Origin: Actinomycetes bacterium
Lineage (GTDB): Bacteria > Actinomycetota > Thermoleophilia > Solirubrobacterales > 70-9
Length of the DNA: 64,000 bases
Reading direction: 5' to 3'
Assembly (NCBI GenBank): GCA_016861045.1
Contig: BOKP01000001.1
Span: 623,529 to 687,528, forward strand
Under the pieces are notes generated by a model. That model had not been told where the DNA came from. It saw nothing but the letters and a program-made list of their open reading frames with translations, and ran no database searches. The stretch's first letter is position 1, and each line of letters begins with the position of its first letter. This document shows positions 30,650 through 39,370 of this stretch, in pieces. Made by a program: the position numbers and the translations under genes.

Positions 30650-33600
30650 CAGGCCTGCTCCTCGTCCTCGTCGTCCTCGTCGTCGCCGATCGGCACCCCG
30701 CGCTCGACCCGGCAGATCGGCGCCATCCCGCACCAGCGTGGGCAGGCGCCGCCGCGCGGGTTGCGATCGATCCGGCCGGCGCGGATCCCGCCGACCACGC
30801 GGGTCGCCTCCGCGAGGGCCTCGTCGACGATCTCCGCCAGCGTCCCGGGATCCTTGAAGTCGGTGTTGTAGTGGGCGGCCGTCCCGGCCGGGATCAGGCC
30901 CGCCTTGTGGTCCTTGTCGAGCAGGCCCCGCGGCCGGTCCTCCCTGCCCGCCCCGAGCGGGTTGTAGAGGCCGCCGATCGGCTCGAGCCCGAAGCCGCGC
31001 GCCGCGAGCATGTAGAGGGGGAGCTGCAGCTTCCCCTCTTCGACCAGCTTCGCGCCGGCGGTCACCTTCGCGCTCAGCTTGTAGTCACGGATGAGCGCGA
31101 AGCGGCCCTCGACCTCGATCCGGTCGATCGCGCCCCGGAGACGGAACGCCCCGAGGTCGGCGGGCGGGAAGCGGTCGTCGGGGCGATCCCCGAATCCCAC
31201 CTCGAGCAGGTCCGGATCCGGCACCATCGGGCCGCCGGTCTCGGCGTCGCGGCGCAGGAACCGCGCGAGGACCGCATCGAGCCGCAGCAGCGCGATCGTC
31301 GCGGACGGGCTCTCCGGGTCCCAGCCGCGCTCGACCGCGACCTCGCGCACGACCTCGCGCGCCCGTCCGATCCAGCGCCCGACCGTCCGCGGGGTCGGCC
31401 GGGCCTCGCCCCCGGGGGGCTCGCGGAACAGCCGCTCCAGCGCCGCGTGGACGATGCCCCCGTTCTCGAGCGCCTCGGGGTCGGGCCCGATCCGCCGCGG
31501 TCCGAGCTCGTGGTTGACGAACCAGCGATAGGAGCAGAGGTGGTACTCCTCGATCGTCGAGGCGCCGAACAGCTCCAGCGCCCCGAGCTCGGCGAGGATG
31601 TCGGGATGGCCGAGCGGCCCGGGGGCGCGCGACGCCCGCAGGCGGCGCCGCGCCGAGCCCACCGCCTCGGCCGCGCGTTCGGCGATCCCGTCCGGGAGGT
31701 CCAGGGACTCTGCCCACGCCTCGACGTCGCCGCCGGCGGCGGCCAGCGACCGGGCGAGGTCGCCGAATGCGCTCGCCTCCTCGGGCGGCGGGACGAAGTC
31801 GGTCAGGGTCGCCCGCTCGACCAGCTCCGGCTCGAGCGGGTCGTCGGCGGGGTCGGGGGTTGGGGGCGGGGAGAGGAGATCGCGGACCTCGTCGACGAAC
31901 GCGCTGCGCGGGGCCGCCGCCCCGGCCTCGTCGCTGGCCGGGTAGGAGAGGTACAGGCGGCGCTCCGGCCTCGCGACGCAGGCGTGGAAGAGGTAGCGCT
32001 CCTCGTCTGCGGGATCGCTGCGCGCGGGGAGGCCGAGGGCCCGGCGGCGCTCGTCGGAGAGCAGCGGATCGGAGCCGCGGGCCGCCGGGAACGAGCCGTC
32101 CGCGAGCCCCGCGAGGAAGAGGTGCGCGACGCGGGTAGCGCGCAGCCGGTAGGGGCTGAGGATCCGCACCCTGCCCTCGGTCGGGCCGCGCCAGAGCGGC
32201 ACCCGGACGTGGGCGAGCAGGTCCGCGAGCGCGCCCGGCTCGCGCGGCGCGAGGTCCCCGAGCGCGACGACCTCCTCCAGGGCGCGCGCGGCCTCGGTCG
32301 CGGCCCGGAGCTCGAGCGCCGGCCCGCCGGAGGGGACGAGGCCCGACCGCAGGTGCGGCCGCTCGGCGACGTCGGCGGCGATCCGGGTCAGCGCCGCGGC
32401 GAGGGCGGCGGCGTCGTCGCCGGCCTCGCCGAGCGCGTCGAGCGCCCAGACCGTCCGCGGCTCCCCGCCGTCTCCGGCCCACTCGGCAAGCGCCTGCTCG
32501 GCGGTTCGCATCCGCCCGCGCAGGACGGCGCGCTCGAGCCAGTCGACCCGCTCGGGCCGTGCCCGGGCCGGCCGGCGGAGCAGCGATACGACGGTGCTCG
32601 CCGCCCCCTCGCCGCCGGTGATCCGCAGCAGCTCGAGCAGCGTGGCGCCGGTCGCCGTCTGCGCCAGCGACACGCTCGCCTCGGGCGCCAGCGGAACCCC
32701 GAGCCGGGTCAGGGTCTTGGCGATCGCAGGCGCCTGGCGGTCCGGGCTGCGAACCGCGATCGCGATCGAGTCCGGGTCCGCTCCGTCGGCGAGCAGGCGG
32801 GCGATCCGGCGGCCGATCAGCTCCGCCTCGCCGCGCTCGCCGGCGCCTTCGAGCAGTCGCAGCGAGCCGTCCGCGGCCGCCCTGGCGGCTCCGGGCTCGA
32901 ACAGGTGGCGCTCGAGGTGCTCGAGCGTTCCCGGGCGGTCCCCGTCGGCTCGCCTCGCGCGCGTGGCGACGGCGGCGCCGAGCTCGTCCCGGAGGATGCC
33001 GAGGAGCTGGGCCCGCGCCGCCAGCGCCCGGCGGTCCTCGAAGGTCACGGTGACGGTCACCTCGCAGGCGCCCGCAAGCGCGCCGACGAGCTCGATCTGC
33101 TCGCGGGTCAGGTCGTCGTAGCCGTAGAGGAAGACCGGTCGCTGCGACCACGCCCCCGGATCGCCGCGCAGGGCGGCGGTCGTGCGGGCGGCGAGCTGGT
33201 GGTCGTCGCTCAGCCCGCGCTCGTCCCGGAGCGACTCGTAGGAGGCGAACAGCGCGGCGATCTCGCGCTCGTAGGCTCCGGCCGCCGCGGCCGCGGCGGC
33301 GAACGCGGCGGCATCCAGCCCCGAGGACTGCAGGTCGGTGAGCAGGTCCTCGAGCGCCGGCGCGAAGCCGCCGCTGCGGGACGAGCGCGAGAGGCGGCGG
33401 AGCGGCGTCGCGGCCGCCGCCGCCCGGGCGAGCCAGGCCCGCTGGGTCGTGCTCAGCCCGTCGGGCGCCGCGAGCCCCAGCGACCGGCCGACCTCTCGGA
33501 ACAGGCCCGGGAAGCTTGTGACCGTGCCGCCGAGAACCCCGCCGTCCCCCGCGCAGAGCTCGCGCTCGAGGCGATCGACGTCGTCGCTGGTCGGGACGAC

Positions 33601-33696
33601 CAGCACCGGCTCGCGCTCGATCGCCGCCCGGAAGCCCCCGAGCACCTCGCCGCCACGCCCGGAGCCGGGCGGCCCGGCGATCACGTTCAGGCCCAT
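30649..33696 (-). CDS. AddB-like helicase-nuclease subunit
   Basis: A 1015-residue partner of the AddA-like protein. The N-terminus has a Walker A-like LNVIAGPPGSGRGGEVLGGF (Arg where the canonical Lys would be), suggesting a weak or inactive motor, as in AddB proteins. VFLYGYDDLTREQIELV and VRILSPYRLRATRVAHLFLA are helicase-like segments. The C-terminal nuclease has RGAIDRIEVEGRFALIRDYK and KLQLPLYMLAARGFG, plus Cys in YHLCSYRWFV and in CPRWCGMAPIC, a second predicted Fe-S nuclease. ATG 33696 is preferred, and an ATG at 33738 is possible. RexB-like subunits are the alternative name. Confidence 0.8.
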   Translation of the reverse strand: MGLNVIAGPPGSGRGGEVLGGFRAAIEREPVLVVPTSDDVDRLERELCAGDGGVLGGTVTSFPGLFREVGRSLGLAAPDGLSTTQRAWLARAAAAATPLRRLSRSSRSGGFAPALEDLLTDLQSSGLDAAAFAAAAAAAGAYEREIAALFASYESLRDERGLSDDHQLAARTTAALRGDPGAWSQRPVFLYGYDDLTREQIELVGALAGACEVTVTVTFEDRRALAARAQLLGILRDELGAAVATRARRADGDRPGTLEHLERHLFEPGAARAAADGSLRLLEGAGERGEAELIGRRIARLLADGADPDSIAIAVRSPDRQAPAIAKTLTRLGVPLAPEASVSLAQTATGATLLELLRITGGEGAASTVVSLLRRPARARPERVDWLERAVLRGRMRTAEQALAEWAGDGGEPRTVWALDALGEAGDDAAALAAALTRIAADVAERPHLRSGLVPSGGPALELRAATEAARALEEVVALGDLAPREPGALADLLAHVRVPLWRGPTEGRVRILSPYRLRATRVAHLFLAGLADGSFPAARGSDPLLSDERRRALGLPARSDPADEERYLFHACVARPERRLYLSYPASDEAGAAAPRSAFVDEVRDLLSPPPTPDPADDPLEPELVERATLTDFVPPPEEASAFGDLARSLAAAGGDVEAWAESLDLPDGIAERAAEAVGSARRRLRASRAPGPLGHPDILAELGALELFGASTIEEYHLCSYRWFVNHELGPRRIGPDPEALENGGIVHAALERLFREPPGGEARPTPRTVGRWIGRAREVVREVAVERGWDPESPSATIALLRLDAVLARFLRRDAETGGPMVPDPDLLEVGFGDRPDDRFPPADLGAFRLRGAIDRIEVEGRFALIRDYKLSAKVTAGAKLVEEGKLQLPLYMLAARGFGLEPIGGLYNPLGAGREDRPRGLLDKDHKAGLIPAGTAAHYNTDFKDPGTLAEIVDEALAEATRVVGGIRAGRIDRNPRGGACPRWCGMAPICRVERGVPIGDDEDDEDEEQA

Positions 33697-33867
33697 CGGC
33701 TCCGCTCTCTGCCCGCTCGGTCCATCCGCTCTGAGCATAGGTCGGGACGCGGCAGCGCCCGCTGACGGACGCGATCCGCGGCGGTCGACCGGAGCGGTCG
33801 ATGGCGTCGCCTGGACGGCTCCGGGATCGGCCCCGGTTCCGTCAGGCCCCCCGTCTATCTTCGCCCC

Positions 33868-34323
33868 GTGCCGCTCTGCTTCATCGATCCCGCCGATGCG
33901 ATCCGTGTGGTCGCCGACTCGGTCGGCCGTGAGGCGCGGCGCCAGCTCCTCGGCGAGGCCGTCCGCGCCTGGGTCGACGAGATCCCCGACGATGAGCTCG
34001 AGGCCCACTACGCGAAGGCGATCCACGAGCTCGATGAGCACGACATCTCGATGCTCGCCGCCTGGCACGCCTCGATGGACATCGCCCAGCCGATCCCCAA
34101 CCGCGACTTCCTGATCAACGCCTTCGGCTCGCTCGGCCGCCACCGCCGCGAGGCGCTCAAGCTCGCCGCCGGCTTCCGCGGCGAGGAGGCCGTCGACCGC
34201 GGCCTCACCGAGGAGCGCGCCCTCGAGACCGTCCTCGACTGGCTCTCGCCCGGGCGCCAGGAGGAGCTGGCGGTCGAGGCGATGGAGCTCTACCTCTGGG
34301 ACCGCGCCGGCTCCGACAACTGA
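33868..34323 (+). CDS. Conserved hypothetical protein
   Basis: A 151-residue, acidic, helix-rich soluble protein with no Cys-rich or catalytic motif I recognise. Features: DPADAIRVVADSVGREARRQ near the start and a DISMLAAWHASMDIAQPIPN segment in the middle. The GTG start lies 6 nt after TATCTT (33856-33861), the leaderless signature seen elsewhere here. It is divergent from the AddB-like gene and convergent with the DUF559 gene. Confidence 0.6.
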   Translation: MPLCFIDPADAIRVVADSVGREARRQLLGEAVRAWVDEIPDDELEAHYAKAIHELDEHDISMLAAWHASMDIAQPIPNRDFLINAFGSLGRHRREALKLAAGFRGEEAVDRGLTEERALETVLDWLSPGRQEELAVEAMELYLWDRAGSDN

Positions 34324-34466
34324 TCTGACGGCCTGAGAGTCGTCATATCGGCCTCCTCGTCGGCTCACGGCCCGCTTCGGCCGCTTCGCCTCCTGCGTCG
34401 GCCGATCTGACGCCTCTCAGGCTCGTCAGATCGAACGGGACCTCCTCGTCGGCTCACGGCCCTTCC
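34322..34466. repeat. Tandem hairpin repeats in a convergent intergenic region
   Basis: Two units about 82 bp apart (starting at 34322 and 34404) each consist of a GATCTGACG ... CGTCANATC hairpin followed by CCTCCTCGTCGGCTCACGGC. The loops (GCCTGAGAG at 34331-34339, CTCTCAGGC at 34414-34422) are reverse complements of each other, so the units can also pair with one another. The region starts within the stop codon of the upstream gene and could serve as a bidirectional terminator, but the duplicated flanks suggest a small repeat element. Confidence 0.65.
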
Positions 34467-34468
34467 GG

Positions 34469-35446
34469 TCATCGGGGGCGCTGGAAGAGCAGGCGGAGGC
34501 GGCGGACGACCTCCGCGGGCTCGTCGCGAATCTGGTCGGCCGTGAAGCGGACGGCGGTCCAGCCGGCGATCGCCAGGGCTTGATCGCGGTCGCGGTCGGC
34601 GTTGGCGCGGGATCGGCCGCCGTGGAAGGCATACCCGTCCACCTCGATGGCGATCCTCCGCCCCGGCCAGCAGAAGTCGACCTCGAAGGTCCTGGTCTCG
34701 ACGGAGACCGGTGAGTTGACCCGCGGCGCTTCGATCCCCGCTCGGCGGCAGAGCCGGAGGAAGTAGAGCTCGACCTCGCTCCGAACGAAGACCGGCCCGG
34801 GACCGAGCACCGAGCGCAGGTTGGGACCGCCGCGGTGCCCGGGGTTCGCTGCCACCAGCTCATCGAGACGCCGCCGGTTCAGGATTCGCAGCGACTCCGC
34901 CACGACGAGGATCCGCTCGAGCTCGTCCGGGGGTTCCGACGCCGCGAGATCGAAGATGGTCCGGGCCGGGCTCGTGCACGGGATGCCGTGGCGGATCGAC
35001 CGGTCGCACGGCGCGACCGAGCGGCGGTGGACGACGATGCCGTCGAGCCGATGAGGTCCGTCCGCGGCGACGGTCACGTGGGGCAGCGGGGGCGCCGGGA
35101 CGAGGCGGTGGAGGGCGGCGGCCGGTCGATCGCTGAGCAGCGTCTCCGGTCCGCAGGCGAGGACCGCCGCGAGCCAGGTGCTGTACGAATCGAACGGCGG
35201 CGGCGCGAACGAGTAGACGCCCCGGAAGACGCGGTGGATGCGTCCTGCGGCCGCGCGGCTGCGAAGGGTCGAGGCGGGGATGCCGGCCGCGGCCGCCTGC
35301 GCGACCGTGAACAGGTGGCGGCGCCGGGAGGAGCCCTCCTCGAGCCGCCGGAACCGAGTGGGCGATTTCGACGAGCATTTCGTCGCTTTCGCCCGGTCGC
35401 CGTCCACGTGGGCGATGCTGCCGCCCGGCTGCGCGCCGATCAGCAC
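34469..35446 (-). CDS. AbiEi-type N-terminal domain plus DUF559 (endonuclease-like) protein
   Basis: A 325-residue two-part protein. The N-terminal half resembles the AbiEi antitoxin family: a winged helix (LFTVAQAAAAGIPASTLRSR), then RIHRVFRGVYS and GIPCTSPARTIFDLAA. The C-terminal third is a DUF559/Vsr-like PD-(D/E)XK fold with FEVDFCWPGRRIAIEVDGYA (Asp and ExD) and a distal helix LAIAGWTAVRFTADQI. The family is abundant in actinobacteria and its role is unknown. Start is GTG 35446; the first ~45 residues are not conserved-looking, so a later start is possible. Confidence 0.75.
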   Translation of the reverse strand: MLIGAQPGGSIAHVDGDRAKATKCSSKSPTRFRRLEEGSSRRRHLFTVAQAAAAGIPASTLRSRAAAGRIHRVFRGVYSFAPPPFDSYSTWLAAVLACGPETLLSDRPAAALHRLVPAPPLPHVTVAADGPHRLDGIVVHRRSVAPCDRSIRHGIPCTSPARTIFDLAASEPPDELERILVVAESLRILNRRRLDELVAANPGHRGGPNLRSVLGPGPVFVRSEVELYFLRLCRRAGIEAPRVNSPVSVETRTFEVDFCWPGRRIAIEVDGYAFHGGRSRANADRDRDQALAIAGWTAVRFTADQIRDEPAEVVRRLRLLFQRPR

Positions 35447-35504
35447 GCGAAAGTGACATTCCGCGCCGTGATCCGCACGGTTTCGTGGATCCTCTCCGCC
35501 CCGG

Positions 35505-36632
35505 CTACAGGTCCCTGCCGTAGATCCTGTAGGTCTTGACGATCTTGCCGCCCATCGCCTCCATGCCGCGGTTCATCGGCTTGTTCGTCTCGAGGATCCA
35601 GCCGGTCTCGCCGCCGTGCTGGGGGGTCGAGGCGGCCATGTCGTAGTGGCGCTTGTAGAGGCCGGCGGCGACGCCGGTGTGCTGGTATTCGGGCTTGACC
35701 CCGAGGGCGAAGACGCGAACGGCATCGATCCGGCTCCGCGCCCGCAGCGCCTTCAGCCATCCGAACGGGAGCAGCCGCCCGTTCAGCTTCCCCAGCACCT
35801 GGTTGTAGTCGGGCAGGGTGAGCGCGACGCCGACCGGCTCGCCGTCGGCCGTCTCGGCGACCATCGCCCAGTTCTCGTCGATGATCGGCTTCAGCTCCTT
35901 CGCGTAGCGCTCGATCTCGGCATCTGTGAGCGGCACGAACCCCCAGTTCTTCTCCCAGGCGGCGTTGTAGATGGCCATGAAGCGGGCGATCTCGCCGGCC
36001 ATGTCATTGCGGCGCATGCCGCGGATCGTGATCCCGTGCTCGGGCTCGAGCTTGTCGGCGAGCTCGAACAGCACCGGCATCACCTCGCTGCGGCCGTCGA
36101 CGTGGAGGCTCCACTTGTAGAGGTCCATCGCCTTGACGAAGCCGTTCGCCTCGATCAGGCCGCCGTAGTAGGGGTGGTGCCAGTTCTCGAGGATCTGCGG
36201 TCGTAGCTCGTGGCCGGCGACGAGCAGGCCGCACTCGTGGTTGGTCGAGAAGTCGAGCGGGCCGATCGCGTGGTCGCGGCCGCGCTCTCGCAGCCAGGCG
36301 CAGGCGGCGTCGAGCAGCGCCGTCGCGACCGCCGGGTCCTCCTCGCACTCGAAGAAGCCGAACTGCCCCCAGTCGTTTCCCTGGAACTCATTGAAGCGAC
36401 GATCGACCTGGGCGCTGATCCGCCCGACCGCCCGGCCGCCGGAGCGGGCGAGGAAGTACTCGGCCTCGGCGTGCTCGAAGTAGGGGTTGTGGGCGCGGTC
36501 GAGGTGGCGCTTGCGCTCGCTGATCAGCGGCGGCACCCACTGCTCGACGCCCTCGTAGAGCCGGAACGGGAGCATGATGAACTCGCGCAGGTCGGCCCGG
36601 CCCGCCACCGGGCTGACGATCGGCTCACTCAT
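35505..36632 (-). CDS. GNAT-family N-acetyltransferase-like protein
   Basis: A 375-residue protein with a duplicated GNAT-like layout. The N-terminal region contains AVGRISAQVDRRFNEF and GFFECEEDPAVATALLDAAC. The C-terminal region has VRVFALGVKPEYQHTGVAAG, the acetyl-CoA loop-like region (family Q/R-x-x-G-x-G/A), followed by a GWILETNKPMNRGMEAMGGK segment typical of the fold's last strand and helix. This long class is annotated as GNAT or YghO-like in other genomes; no substrate is known. The ATG overlaps the HAD gene by 8 bp, so the two are co-transcribed. Confidence 0.8.
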   Translation of the reverse strand: MSEPIVSPVAGRADLREFIMLPFRLYEGVEQWVPPLISERKRHLDRAHNPYFEHAEAEYFLARSGGRAVGRISAQVDRRFNEFQGNDWGQFGFFECEEDPAVATALLDAACAWLRERGRDHAIGPLDFSTNHECGLLVAGHELRPQILENWHHPYYGGLIEANGFVKAMDLYKWSLHVDGRSEVMPVLFELADKLEPEHGITIRGMRRNDMAGEIARFMAIYNAAWEKNWGFVPLTDAEIERYAKELKPIIDENWAMVAETADGEPVGVALTLPDYNQVLGKLNGRLLPFGWLKALRARSRIDAVRVFALGVKPEYQHTGVAAGLYKRHYDMAASTPQHGGETGWILETNKPMNRGMEAMGGKIVKTYRIYGRDL

Positions 36633-37263
36633 CGAGCGCCGACCTTATCTCCGCGATCGCCTGCGCGTTGTCGCGCAGGTGGACGGCCTGGATGCCGAGC
36701 GCCGCGGCGGCCTCGCAGTTGACCTCGGTGTCGTCGATGAACAGGCAGGCGCCGGGGTCGATCCCGCCGAGCCGCTCGAGCGTCAGCTCGTAGATCTCGG
36801 CGTCGGGCTTGCGCATCCCCACGACCGACGAATCGACGACGAGCTCGAAGATCTCGTCGACCGGCAGCATCGCCCGCCAGATCGGCTCCCACTCGCGGAC
36901 GTTGTTGGTGAGGATCGCCATCCGGTACCCGCGCCCGGCCAGCGACCTCATCTCCGCGATCATCTCGTCGTTCGGGTCGAGCCCGTCGAAGTAGGTCTCC
37001 CCGAAGCGGTGCAGCGCCGGCCGCTCGCCGCGGATCGGCTCGAGCTCGTCGCCGAGGATCTCGAGGAAGCGGCCTTCGCTGATCCGCCCGCACTCGAGCT
37101 CGAACAGCGGGTTGCGCCCCCCGAGCCGACCGGCTCCGGATGCGATCGCCGCTCCGAGCTGCTCCAGGGTCACGCCGGTGTCCTCCTGAAAGCGCGCGAA
37201 CGCGCCGAGCAGCGGCGAGGTGAGGACGCCGCCGAAGTCGCTGATGACGGCGCGGATCGGCAC
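36625..37263 (-). CDS. HAD-superfamily hydrolase
   Basis: A 212-residue phosphatase-like enzyme. Motif I is RAVISDFGGVLTSP; the first nucleophile Asp is present, but the usual DxD second Asp is Gly, as in many epoxide-hydrolase-like HADs. Motif II is AILTNN, motif III KPDAEIYEL, and motif IV FIDDTEVNCEAA. A helical cap lies between motifs I and II. Start is GTG 37263. It is upstream of, and overlaps, the GNAT gene. Substrate unknown. Confidence 0.85.
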   Translation of the reverse strand: MPIRAVISDFGGVLTSPLLGAFARFQEDTGVTLEQLGAAIASGAGRLGGRNPLFELECGRISEGRFLEILGDELEPIRGERPALHRFGETYFDGLDPNDEMIAEMRSLAGRGYRMAILTNNVREWEPIWRAMLPVDEIFELVVDSSVVGMRKPDAEIYELTLERLGGIDPGACLFIDDTEVNCEAAAALGIQAVHLRDNAQAIAEIRSALDE

Positions 37264-37309
37264 GGGACGGGATTCTGCCCGAGCGGCCGCACCGGTTGCG
37301 TCCGGGCGC

Positions 37310-37993
37310 TCAGGCGCGGAGGATCTCGTAGCCGCCTGCCGCCGCCTCGCCGTCGATGCCCCAGGCGAAGCGGGCTGCCTCGAGCCGTCCGTAGGGGGTG
37401 GCGAGCCCGCCCGCGACGACGCTGCGCCCGGCGCCGCGCTCGGCGATCTCGGCACCCTCGGCCCAGAGCTCGAGCGTCGCCCTGACGTGGGCGCCGGTGC
37501 CGTCGTACTCGGTCGAAAGCAGTGGCTCGACATATTCCAGCGGCTCCTCGCGGGGAGCGATCCTGGCGGCCCCGACCAGCTCCTCGCCGTGCTCGCGGGC
37601 GCCCTCGGGGCGGAGCGCGACGAGGACGAGCAGCTCGCTTCTTGCCGTCACCGCCCAGACGGTGCGGATCGTCGACCAGCCTTCGTCGGGGAGCTCCCAG
37701 GCGACCCCGGGTCCCGATGCCGGGGCGGCGGGGCCGGTGGTCGAGGCGGCGATGCCGTGGACGCTCATCGTCGCCCCGTCGACCGCGAAGCCGAGCGCCG
37801 GCCCGGCCGGGCTCCAGGCGACCTCCAGCGGTCCCAGCTCGCCCTCCAGCCGCGCCCGCCCCTGCTCGAGCGGGGCGTCCGCTGTCGCCTCGACCGGCTC
37901 GCCGTCGCCGAGCGCGAGCGCCCGCGCGCCGACGGACCCCGCCAGCAGCGAGCAGTAGCTGCGCTCGCCGCCGAGCAGCGAGATCGACCTCAA
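37310..37993 (-). CDS. Conserved hypothetical protein downstream of FxsA
   Basis: A 227-residue, probably beta-rich soluble protein. It begins with TTG and LRSISLLGGERSYCSLLAGS, and contains LGPLEVAWSPAGPALGF and GWSTIRTVWAVTARSELLVL. No catalytic motif or signal peptide is visible. The TTGA overlap with the stop of fxsA shows translational coupling. The layout is reminiscent of lipocalin-like sheets, but I do not assign a family. Confidence 0.6.
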   Translation of the reverse strand: MRSISLLGGERSYCSLLAGSVGARALALGDGEPVEATADAPLEQGRARLEGELGPLEVAWSPAGPALGFAVDGATMSVHGIAASTTGPAAPASGPGVAWELPDEGWSTIRTVWAVTARSELLVLVALRPEGAREHGEELVGAARIAPREEPLEYVEPLLSTEYDGTGAHVRATLELWAEGAEIAERGAGRSVVAGGLATPYGRLEAARFAWGIDGEAAAGGYEILRA

Positions 37994-38541
37994 CGCGGGC
38001 TCTCCTCGCCGCGGCCGAGCTCGGCGCCTTCGGCCGGGATCTCGCGGGCGCTGCCGTCGTAGTCGTAGTCGCGGCGGGCGGCGCGCGGGGGCGCCTCGCC
38101 GCGCCCCGGAACGGGCCCGGTCCCGTTGCGCCGCCAACCGGCCGGCCGGCGGTCGTAGAGGAAGAAGACCGTCCGCGCCGGGCCGACCCGTCGCGCGACC
38201 GCGAGCATGAACCGGCGCAGGGCCGCCCGGCTCGGCGGGATCAGGAGCAGGAAGCCGGCGATGTCGGTGATGAACCCGGGGCTCATCAGGAGCGCCGCGC
38301 CGAAGATGATCGCGGCGCCGTCGTAGACCTCCTTCGCCGGCACCCGACCGGTCCCGAGCGCCTCCTGAAAGCGCCGCCAGGCGCTTCGCCCCTGGGCGCG
38401 CAAGAGCCACGCACCGAGGAAGCTGTCGATCAAGAGCAGCGCGATCGTCGGCCACACGCCGATCGCCCCGCCGACCTGGATGATCAGGTAGAGCTCCGCG
38501 ATCGGCAGCACGATGAAGAGCAGGACCAGGAACAGGACCAC
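37990..38541 (-). CDS. fxsA: FxsA-family membrane protein
   Basis: A 183-residue membrane protein. The first helix (LFLVLLFIVLPIAELYLIIQ) and the IDSFLGAWLLRAQGRSAWRR segment match the FxsA family, as does LLMSPGFITDIAGFLLLIPP. In E. coli overexpressed FxsA relieves phage T7 exclusion by the F plasmid, and its normal role is unknown. A ~60-residue charged tail is an addition. The GTG start is 6 nt after TACGCT (38553-38548 on the minus strand), so it is probably leaderless. Confidence 0.9.
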   Translation of the reverse strand: MVLFLVLLFIVLPIAELYLIIQVGGAIGVWPTIALLLIDSFLGAWLLRAQGRSAWRRFQEALGTGRVPAKEVYDGAAIIFGAALLMSPGFITDIAGFLLLIPPSRAALRRFMLAVARRVGPARTVFFLYDRRPAGWRRNGTGPVPGRGEAPPRAARRDYDYDGSAREIPAEGAELGRGEESPR

Positions 38542-38621
38542 GCCGCCAGCGTAGAGAACGGGCTGTTTCGAGCGAACCCGCGCCCCGCTTCGGGGCCGCC
38601 CGCAGCGGCGTGCTCCAGCCT

Positions 38622-38655
38622 AAAGTTGACAATTTTCCTAATTTCTTTCAACTTT
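38622..38655. promoter_or_regulatory. AT-rich inverted repeat and promoter before the HTH/nucleotidyltransferase pair
   Basis: AAAGTTGA (38622-38629) and TCAACTTT (38648-38655) form a perfect 8-bp inverted repeat with an 18-bp spacer. TTGACA, a consensus -35 box, sits inside the left arm at 38626-38631. A candidate -10 is TGATAC at 38657-38662, though the 25-bp spacing is long. The AT content is far below the local GC level, which marks the site as foreign or regulatory. Self-repression by the downstream HTH protein is plausible. Confidence 0.6.
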
Positions 38656-38671
38656 GTGATACCCTGCACCG

Positions 38672-39370
38672 GTGAAGAGCAGCGAGCGCACCCAGTGGCT
38701 GCTGCGGAACGTCGCGCGTCTGCGACGTTCGCAGCAACGACACCGGCATGACCCGGACCTCGCGGCCATCCGGGTCGACCTCGAGCTGGAGCTCGGCGAG
38801 ACCGTGTCGCGCCGCGCCGCTGCGCGCTTCCTCGGGGTCAGCCACGCAGCGCTCGACCGCTGGATCGACCGGGGTGACATCCCGCTGGTGCCGACGCCCA
38901 ACGGTCGCACGCAGGTGCCGGTCGGGGCGCTCCTGGTTCTGCGCGAGCGGGTCGAGGAGAAGCGGGTTCACGGCGACCGGCGGCGACATCACCTGGAAGC
39001 GGTCCTGAAGGAAGACCACGAGCGGGCTGAGCGGATGCGCCCTGAGCGCTACGTGCCGAACGAGGACGGGAGCTTCGGTCATCAGCGTGCTGAGCGGCGC
39101 GGCCTCGCCTACCACCGCGTGGTCGCCGCGCGACTGACCGGGAACCTCGTCGACGACGCGCGACAGCGGGCGCTCAGGTGGATCCGCGAGGGGCGGCTTG
39201 ACCATCGGTACGGCGAGCGTTGGCTCGAACTGCTCTCGGAGCCGATCCCGGTGATCAAGGAGGCGATCGTCGAGGACAGTCGAAGGGGCCGCGACCTGCG
39301 GCAGAGCTCCCCGTTCGCCGGTGCCCTGACCGGTCGGGAGCGCCGGCGCCTGCTCGAGGCCGTCGGCTGA
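38672..39370 (+). CDS. Helix-turn-helix protein, candidate antitoxin
   Basis: A 232-residue basic protein. The HTH segment is TVSRRAAARFLGVSHAALDR followed by WIDRGDIPLVPTPNGRTQVP, a MerR/excisionase-like helix and wing that recognises DNA. The C-terminal half is Arg/His-rich and helical with no known motif. It starts with GTG 16 bp after the AT-rich inverted repeat and overlaps the next gene (TGATG). The coupling with a nucleotidyltransferase-like gene suggests an autoregulated toxin-antitoxin module, here with the antitoxin first. Confidence 0.65.
   Translation: MKSSERTQWLLRNVARLRRSQQRHRHDPDLAAIRVDLELELGETVSRRAAARFLGVSHAALDRWIDRGDIPLVPTPNGRTQVPVGALLVLRERVEEKRVHGDRRRHHLEAVLKEDHERAERMRPERYVPNEDGSFGHQRAERRGLAYHRVVAARLTGNLVDDARQRALRWIREGRLDHRYGERWLELLSEPIPVIKEAIVEDSRRGRDLRQSSPFAGALTGRERRRLLEAVG

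Noticed and set aside
28517-30871. 784-codon + strand ORF opposite the AddA-like gene
   Set aside because: Same reason: no motifs, and the minus strand carries a complete SF1 helicase.
26196-33696. Defence island built on AddAB
   Set aside because: AddAB-type genes are normal recombination machinery. The neighbours (GGCT-like, HxlR) are not known defence genes, and I see no restriction or abortive-infection system beside them.
30871-33765. 964-codon + strand ORF opposite the AddB-like gene
   Set aside because: It is the mirror frame of a high-GC coding gene. Its product is Arg/Gly/Leu-rich with no domain, while the minus strand has nuclease and helicase motifs.
33697-34368. Upstream extension of the AddB-like frame
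   Set aside because: It crosses the oppositely oriented 33868-34323 gene and yields biased sequence. The Walker-like LNVIAGPPGSG at ATG 33696 is the natural N-terminus.
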